In this document: in pieces, positions 57,745 to 64,000 of the stretch | Layout of the letters: each line of letters begins with the position of its first letter | Position numbering within the stretch: the first letter of the stretch is position 1 | Assembly: GCF_021462225.1 (NCBI RefSeq) | Contig: NC_061818.1 | Location: 15,277,403 to 15,341,402 of the forward strand | Source of the DNA: Girardinichthys multiradiatus | Taxonomy: Eukaryota > Chordata > Actinopteri > Cyprinodontiformes > Goodeidae | Direction: 5' to 3' | Length of the DNA: 64,000 nucleotides | The notes under the pieces: model-generated | Told to the model about the DNA's origin: nothing | What the model saw: only the letters and a program-made list of their open reading frames with translations | Databases searched by the model: none | Program-made: the position numbers and the translations under genes

Positions 57745-57832
57745 CTTTGTCTGTTGGTTGATATTGTCCAGGACTGACTTCTGCCTGTCTGGCTTTGCAG
57801 TTGTCATCCTTCTTGAAGTCTTCAACAGCATC
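57745..57832 (-). CDS. Candidate VLIG-like 5' exon (88 nt)
   Basis: Acceptor GTATAAACAG, donor GTAACT. Opens in phase 0 and ends in phase 1 with 'DAVEDFKKDDNCKARQAEVS' and a short tail. Strand, phase pattern and composition fit the VLIG-like N-terminal exons; its membership in the same transcript is inferred. Confidence 0.5.
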
Positions 57833-58156
57833 CTGTTTATACATTGAGAATACATTGGACTTTACTTGTACCATTTGAATTTTGTGAGTTCTACTGTATT
57901 TGTTTTTTATTTTGGCTGAATTTGACATTTAGCAGTGGTGCAGACATGTTCAAACATTAAACAAAAGTAGAAACACCACTCAGTGATTGCTAATAACCCC
58001 CTTAAAAACCTAGATTATGTTTATTACTGCTGCATCACATCTTATAAAAAAGCTTTCTGCAAAAATATTTCACTAACTAAACAAACCACCTGATGTATTT
58101 TAGGGTTTGATTGAACACATCAGAGGAATTCCGTTTTTCCATTTTATAATCTATAC

Positions 58157-58244
58157 TGTTGTAATGATTTTTTTCACTGATTGGCAAGCAGGTCATATCA
58201 TCAGTACACATTGCAATGCATGCAGACTTTGGTTTGACATTGCT
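58157..58244 (-). CDS. Second candidate 88-nt exon upstream
   Basis: Acceptor GCTATTATTTCAG-like (TTATTTCAG), donor GTATAG. It is again exactly 88 nt, phase 0 to 1, reading 'SNVKPKSACIAMCTDDMTCL' and onwards. To join the exon at 57745 an additional small exon starting in phase 1 would be needed, and I have not found one. Confidence 0.4.
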
Positions 58245-58297
58245 CTGAAATAATAAAAGCCTTTTTGAAAAAGTGCAGGATAGCAGCATTTAAGCTG

Positions 58298-58320
58298 ATA
58301 AAAAAAAAAAAAAAAAAAAA
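58298..58320. repeat. Poly(A) run
   Basis: More than 20 consecutive A residues; may be the tail of a decayed retroposon. Confidence 0.9.
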
Positions 58321-58602
58321 GGTTTACAATGTGCATCTGACTCATTAAAGACTGGTGGATTTTGACCACTTCAACAATAGAAAGGAAGTGAACAAAAAGG
58401 AATTGCCAACCCCAGTATCAAAAAAGACCACACAGCAGATTTCAACTGAGTGGTAAACCCCTATTTAAAATACATACTTTTAAAAGAAAGAACTTTGAAA
58501 GATCTGCTATCCTAAAAAAATCCAGAATGCATTACCATTGATAGATGAACAAATATTTTCTGTAATAATGAAGATGTATAAGGACAGGAAAGTAGTATTT
58601 AC

Positions 58603-58628
58603 CTCAAATGTATTATCAGTCTCTGTCT
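58603..58628 (-). other. Possible 24- or 26-nt microexon
   Basis: A pyrimidine-poor acceptor TTAAAG(AG), then 'TETDNTFE', then donor GTAAAT on the minus strand. It fits the style of the VLIG-like microexons but is very short, so chance is possible. Confidence 0.3.
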
Positions 58629-60129
58629 CTTTAACTGAAAGGTGTTACAGAAAAAAAGAGTTTTTATAGTTTTCATATCTATAATACAACAAAATGCCAA
58701 TATTTTGAAAGAACATAGAATTGAGAAAGCAAAACACTTTTAATAACATTATGTGGAAATAAAACATGATAACTGACATGTTTTTGGGTTTTATACAATA
58801 TTTCTTTGGATAAACATATGAAGGAAGCAAAACAAAGATTTCAATATTTTGTGAATGTAAATATATTGTTGCCTAACATGTGTTTACAAAATGTAAACCC
58901 TGTATGTAAATGTAAATCCTATATGCAGGCAAACGTTTAGCGAGCTGCTCTGCTAAAAAGATGTTTGTTGTGTCTGAACAGACACGTCAAGAGCAGCAAA
59001 TCTTACTGGGGGCCCAGTAAGATTTCTTTTCATGGGGCCCAAAATCCCTGGTGGCAACCCTGGTATAAATATTAACATAAATTAAATATATAAAATAGAG
59101 ATAGACTTATTGTGGAGAACCTTTAAAAATAGGTTCATTTCTACATTTTTCTTTTGTATAGATACTTTTTTTTTTTTTTACAAGAAAAAACATAATTACA
59201 ACATATGAGTAAAGCACTATGGAAAAAAAAAAAAAAAAACCCCTGCTAAAATCTGTCAGATTGTCTTAATGGTTTAATAGCAAAAGATAGTAATATACAT
59301 TTTTTAATTCAATGTAAAGCATCAAAATATGTATATATTGTTTCCTTATTTAAATAGAATCACAGTTAACATTTGTCTATTTAGCTTCTGCATATTAACT
59401 TCGGACCACATGGTTTCAGGCAATGTGGTCAAGTTTATGTCAGCATGGACTTGCTATGCAACAGATGAAATCAAGCTATGTTGGAGAAAGAGTTCATACT
59501 AGTGTAAAATTGCATATGGGCATTGCACCTTCACAATATTAAACTGAAGACATTAGTACAGCATACTTGTGAAGGCTAAATAAGATTGTTGTAGCACAGG
59601 GACATCCTGCCCTTATCCATGGGTGTATAACATCTTTTACACCTCACCTCATTTACTTGACTTCCAGGCACCTTGTGCAGGACTTAACTTTTCAACTTAA
59701 CGTGAGCTTCCTGCCTAGGGCATCGCTATAAGGTTCTGTCCTGCTTGGTGCTGTTGTAGCTGGCTAACGAATAGTGTCTCTCTTTAACCTTTAGTATAGC
59801 TAACATACTACCAAAATTGTTTACTCGAGGTAAAACTTGAGCTTCTTTAATTCACTAACTGGCAGAGGCTGAGAGAGAAAGAAATGAGGTGCCTGTGATT
59901 CCACTATAGCCCCTATAAAAGGAAGTATGATACCCAACATGTCCAACATTTAGGTTGCAACAGCCCTGGCTCCGATCCAAGCCCTTTCCTGTCGAACACT
60001 ATTACCCTTGACAACTGCCCAGTTCAACCTGGTATGTTGCGTACAAAAGCATAACTTGCTGATCTAGAGTCTTGTAAATATTGTTGTTAGCTCTGGAGGT
60101 GTGTATTACTGTTAAACATTTTGGGAGGC
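58629..60129. other. Unassigned interval
   Basis: AT-rich, with A-runs near 59222-59240 and a T-run at 59168. 59005-59065 ('GGGGGCCCAGTAAGATTT', 'GGGGCCCAAAATCCC') resembles a common fish repeat. No VLIG first exon or promoter could be identified. Confidence 0.4.
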
Positions 60130-62720
60130 TCAGCCCCATCTTTCAAGAAGAAGCCTGTAGGAGATGGAAGACAATGACACACAGCTGTGTAGGGAAGAGC
60201 TTATAGAATTATATCATAAGGATGTCAGCCCAGGGAAGGGCCGTGGTGGAGTAGTTTGAGTGTCCCAATGATCCTAGGAGCTATGTTGTCAGGGGCTTTA
60301 TGCCCCTGGTAGGGTCACCCAAGGCAAACAGGTCCTAGGTGAGGGATCAGACAAAGCGCAGCCCACAGACCCCTTATGATGAATAACATAAATGGAAACA
60401 GTGTTCCCTCGCCCAGACACGGGTCACCAGGGCCCCACTTTGGAGCAAGGCCTGAAGGTGGGGCATATGGTATGGTGGCGGCCGAAGGCGGCAACCATGG
60501 ATTGTCCATAACTAACACCATGTTCAAGCATAAGGGTGTCCATATGTGCTCTTGCCACGAGGACATCCTAGGCCGCAGTTTGATTGACTTTGTTGTTGTG
60601 TCATCTGATCTGTGGCCGCATGTCTGGGACACTCGGGTGAAGAGGGGAGCGGAGCTTTCCCCTGACCACTACCTGGTGGTGAGCTGGCTCCGATGGTGGG
60701 GGAGGATGCCGGTCAGACCTGGCAGACCCAAATGAACCTTGAGGGTCTGCTGGGGACGCCTGGCAGAGACTCCCGTGAAGTGGAGCTTCAACTCCCACCT
60801 CCGGGAGAGCTTCAAACATGTTCCAGGGGAGGTGGGGGACATTGAGTCCGAGTGGGCCATGTTCCACACCTCCATTGCCGAGGCTGCTTTCCGGAGCTGT
60901 GGTCGCAAGGAATTTGGTGCCTGTCGTGGCTGCAATCCTCAAACCCGCTGGTGGACCCCGGCGGTAAGGGATGCTGTCAGGCTGAAGGAGTCCTACTGGG
61001 TCTTTTTGGTCTGTGGGACTCCGGAAGCAGCTGATGGGTACCGCCAGTCAAAGCGGCATGCTGCTCAGGTGGTTGCTGAGGCAAAAACTTGGACGTGGGA
61101 GGAGTTCAGAGAGGCCATGGAAAACAAATTCCAAACGGCTTTGAGCCGATTCTGGTCCACCATCTGGCATCTTGGGGGAGAGAGGGGAGGGGGAGAAGAG
61201 GTACACCACCATCACTGTTTACAGTGGGGAGGGTGTGCTGCTGACCTCAACTCGGTACATTTTGGGTCGGTGGGCAGCGTACCTCAAAGACCTCCTCAAT
61301 CCCACCGGCATGTCTTCCACTGAGGAAGCAGAGCCTGGGGACCTTGGGGCAGGCTCTCCAATCTCTGGTGCTGAGGTCATCGAGGTGATTAAAAAGCTCC
61401 TCGGTGGTAAGGTCCCGGGGGTGGATGAGATTCGCCCAGAGTGCCTTAAGGCTCTGGACGTTGTAGGGTTGTGTTGGTTAACGCAACTCTGCAGCATTGG
61501 GGGCAGTTCCACTGGATTGGCAGACCGGGGTGGTGGTCCCCCTATTCAAAAAAGGGTACCATAGAATGGGTTCCAACTATAGGGGAGTCACACTCTCAAG
61601 CCTCCCTGGTAAGGTCTATTCCGGGGTTCTGGAGATCCGTCGGATAGTTGAACCTCGGATTCAGGAAGAGCAGTGTGGTTTTTGTCCTGGCCATGGAACA
61701 CTGGACCAGCTCTACACCCTCAACAGAGTCCTGGAGGGTTCATGGGAGTTCACCCAACCAGTCTACATGTGCTTTGTGGACTTGGAGAAGGCATTCAACA
61801 GTGTCCCTTGGGGAATATTGTGGGGGGTACTCCGGGCGTACGGGATACCAGGCCCTTTGATATGGGCTGTTAGGTCCCTTTACGACGGGTGTTAGAGCTT
61901 GGTCCGCATTGCCAGCAGTAACTCAGACTCGTTTCCGGTGAGGGTTGGACTCCGCCAACGTTGCCCTTTGTCACCGATTCTGTTCATAACTTTTATGGAC
62001 AGAATTTCTAGGCGCAGCCAAGGTGTTGAGGGGATCCGTTTTCTGCTTTTTGCAAATGATGTGGTCCTATTGGCTTCATCAGCTCGTGATCTACAGCTCT
62101 CACTGGAGCAGTTTGCCGCCGAGTGTGAAGTGGCAGGGATGAGAATCAGTGCCTCCAAGTCCGAGGCCATGTTCTTGAGCCGGAAAAGGGTAAAGTGCCT
62201 TCTCCAGGGGCAGGGTGGAGGTCCTGCCTCAAGTGGAGGAGTTCAAGTATCTTGGGAAATTAGGGAAAAATGGAGCACGAGATCGGTAGATAGATTAGTG
62301 CTGCGTCAGCAGTGTTGCAGGTGAAGAGAGAGCTGAGTCAAAAAGCGAAGCTCTTGATTAACCGGTTGATCTACGTTCCTACCCTCATCTATGGTGATGA
62401 GCTTTGGGTCATGACCGAAATAACAAGATCACGTATACAAGCGTACGAAATGAGTTTCCTCCACAGGGTGTCTGGGATCTCTCTTAGAGATAGGGTGAGA
62501 AGCTCAGTTATCTGGGAGGGACTCAGAGTAGAGCCGTTGCTTCTCGACGTTAAGAGGAGCTAGTTGAAGTGGCTCGGGCATCTGGTTATGGTGCCTCCCT
62601 GGTGAGGTGTTCCGGGGACATCCCAGCGAGATGGGGTTGACTTACAACCTTTCTCTAAGGATGAGACTGTGGTTAAAGAGAGGAGCTATCACAGGATGCA
62701 TTTGTTGAAGCAGATGGAAG
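60130..62720 (+). mobile_element. Rex3 LINE (RTE clade), decayed
   Basis: Plus-strand copy including 5' sequence with 'GGCTTTATGCCCCTGGTAGG', an endonuclease C-terminal part and the full RT. Positions 61518-61537 (TGGCAGACCGGGGTGGTGGT) and 61957-61977 correspond to the conserved RT sites that I recall being used to survey Rex3 in fishes; this supports the family name. The same family is present at 55580-56250. The 5' end and 3' tail are not sharply defined. Confidence 0.88.
60376..62563 (+). pseudogene. Rex3 ORF: endonuclease end plus reverse transcriptase, multiply broken
   Basis: The frame from 60376 runs to TGA 60733-60735, continues in the same frame to about 61180, shifts for 61172-61564, shifts again for 61497-62324 (with TAG at 61893-61895), and shifts once more for 62312-62563. 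Blocks in order: 'LIDFVVVSSDLWPHVWDTRV', 'NPQTRWWTPAVRDAVRLKES', 'KVPGVDEIRPECLKALDVV', 'EEQCGFCPGHGTLDQLYTL', 'MCFVDLEKAFNSVPWGILWG', 'LRQRCPLSPILFITFMDRIS' and 'LTQ'-free C-terminus with 'RDRVRSSVIWEGL'. The catalytic box reads 'FANDVV' (about 62052): the first Asp of the usual DD pair is Asn, which would kill polymerase activity. At least two stops and three frameshifts are present. Confidence 0.88.
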
Positions 62721-62813
62721 CACCTCAACCCTGCGCCATCTTGCAAAAGACTTTTTGACAGAGCTCACACAGTCCAGGGCATCAACCAGGTCTTTACTGT
62801 CCTTGCCTTTTAT

Positions 62814-63000
62814 CTACAGTGGAAAAAACAAGTATTTGAGACAATGCTGATTTTGCAGGTTCAACCAGTTGCAAAGCATGTAGAAGTCTTTAATTTTTAT
62901 CATAGCTACTCTTCAGCTGAGAGTGATGGAATCTAAAACACAATCCAGAAAATTACATCATGTGATTTTTAAGTAATTAATTTGAATATGATTTTGAGCC
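62814..63000 (+). mobile_element. Terminal repeat fragment of another Tc1-like element
   Basis: 'TACAGTGGAAAAAACAAGTA' then 'TGCTGATTTTGCAGG' and 'CCAGAAAATTACATCATGTG' match, in my memory, the long terminal inverted repeat of a widespread fish Tc1-like family. No transposase and no second repeat are visible in the remaining kilobase. Confidence 0.6.
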
Positions 63001-63412
63001 AGATGATAAAAACTCCTCCCTACCATATATGGAACATTATGTTGTAGGAGGTCAAAACTTATTTTGCGCCATTTAATATATTTGTGTATACAGCTAGATG
63101 ATTAATAAATATTCTGTGTATTTTCACAGTCATAAATAGTACATGTATGGAGGGTTTGTGATTGTTTTATCATTTGAATCCACAGAAAACATGTTTTTCG
63201 TTTGGCTGGCTGTTAGTTTTGTTGTAAAAATGCCAATATAATGTGCTGCCAAGTTTTATGGGAACATTAAAGAAAAGTATGAAAATACACAAACCAGTCA
63301 ATATCTCACATCTCCTGATGCCGAAACAGCACCCCTCAGTGCTGGTCCGGCTGTTTTGATAAACTATAGTAGTCACAAATAAATTAAACTTCTGGTCTTA
63401 AATAGAAAAAAA
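63001..63412. other. Unassigned interval
   Basis: AT-rich; no feature recognised. Confidence 0.4.
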
Positions 63413-63694
63413 TCACACCTGACTGATCAATAGTTTGATGGGTTGATGGGTAAAAATTGATAAACATGTATGACTGATAATTTGATTATGTATAGAGTAG
63501 TATTTTACATAGCTCTGATATCCTCTATACCAGTTTGCACTGAATGACTCAATGGTGACATTATCCCCCAACCTATATGCCTCAGGTGTCAGCTTTATCT
63601 TATAGAAGCCCTCTCCTTGAGTTGTTTGCATTCTCACAAACTCCTTTTGCTCTGGATGATCAGAAGTGTTTAAACTCTCTTTCCCCGGTGTGAA
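63413..63694 (-). other. Candidate host exon, Reeler-like similarity (weak)
   Basis: A minus-strand frame follows a plausible acceptor (GTGCTAAAAG before 63694) and reads 'FTPGKESLNTSDHPEQKEFV', then 'GEGFYKIKLTPEAYRLGDNV' and 'TIESFSANWYRGYQSYVKYY'. The pattern of a strand, 'Y.LGDNVTI' and an aromatic-Arg-Gly step resembles the Reeler domain of fish defence-type secreted proteins, but this is by eye only. An internal GTAAAATAC at about 63512 could be the donor, which would shorten the exon. The rest of any gene would lie on either side, partly outside the window. Confidence 0.3.
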
Positions 63695-64000
63695 CTTTTA
63701 GCACATATGTTGACCGATGCAAGAGTAACTCAGAACAGACCAGCTGTTTGTATGATTTACTCCTGCAGTTCTTGTGAAGTCCAGTCAAAACAGTGTTTTA
63801 CTCATATGCTTGTGGAGGCTATGCATGTGACGGTAAGGGTGTGGACATGTCCAGTTGTGTGTTTGTGCATTCTCAAGCAGGGTTGTAGCTACCTCATGTT
63901 TTAAGGGGCATCTCAGTGAACAACGTATTTTCATGCTGCTAATTTAGGCTTTTTCCCCACACAGTTTAAAGAAATATTTTTTCTTGGCCGGACAGCTAGT
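63695..64000. other. Unassigned window edge
   Basis: No gene recognised. If the preceding exon is real, upstream exons on the minus strand would lie here or beyond 64000. Confidence 0.4.

Overview
The window is vertebrate nuclear DNA, almost certainly from a ray-finned (teleost) fish. It carries Rex3 (RTE-clade) and L2-clade LINEs with teleost-type 3' UTRs, Tc1-like transposons with ~200-bp inverted repeats, Ty3/Gypsy elements, and a very large inducible GTPase (VLIG/GVINP1-like) gene whose C-terminal ~1,620 residues lie in one exon. Host genes have GT-AG introns. I saw nothing bacterial, and no tRNA, rRNA or CRISPR.

Layout. 1-1850: minus-strand ORF2 fragment (RT plus RNase H) of an I-clade LINE, interrupted by a 113-bp LINE tail with a 13-bp target duplication. 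2066-2995: minus-strand pieces of L2 3' UTR. 4348-10784: the first four coding exons of an L-amino-acid-oxidase (LAAO) gene, now a pseudogene; intron 1 holds a nearly full-length L2 LINE. 11-15 kb: unassigned repeats and a degenerate multi-part relic of a transposon-associated protein family. 15665-25148: a minus-strand LTR retrotransposon with both LTRs, PPT, PBS-like site and a 4-bp target duplication. It codes only for gag and a protease-like region and contains a Tc1-like insertion. 26598-28205: a second, inverted copy of that Tc1 family. 28.4-29.2 kb: a truncated transposon of another Tc1-like family. 29977-31744: a long LTR inserted into a second I-clade LINE. That LINE is itself split by a Gypsy element (33326 to about 40.3 kb), with ORF2 to its left and ORF1 (40271-41272) to its right. 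41.4-49.5 kb: LINE scraps, C-rich repeats, a strong hairpin, a solo-LTR-like copy and unassigned sequence. 49535-54394: the VLIG large coding exon on the minus strand, preceded by small exons with matching splice phases. 55-63 kb: the upstream part of that gene, with Rex3 and Tc1-like debris. 63.4-63.7 kb: an unidentified candidate exon.

Only the VLIG-like GTPase looks like an intact host gene. The LAAO gene is broken. Most of the rest is mobile DNA, and the nesting gives an order of events: the I-clade LINE is older than the Gypsy element and the 29977-31744 LTR; the 15.7-25.1 kb LTR element is older than its internal Tc1. I found no convincing new functional system. The points most worth checking are the VLIG 5' microexon array, the LAAO pseudogene with both FAD-binding motifs damaged, and the gag/protease-only LTR element that shares a primer-site core with a neighbouring LTR of different sequence.
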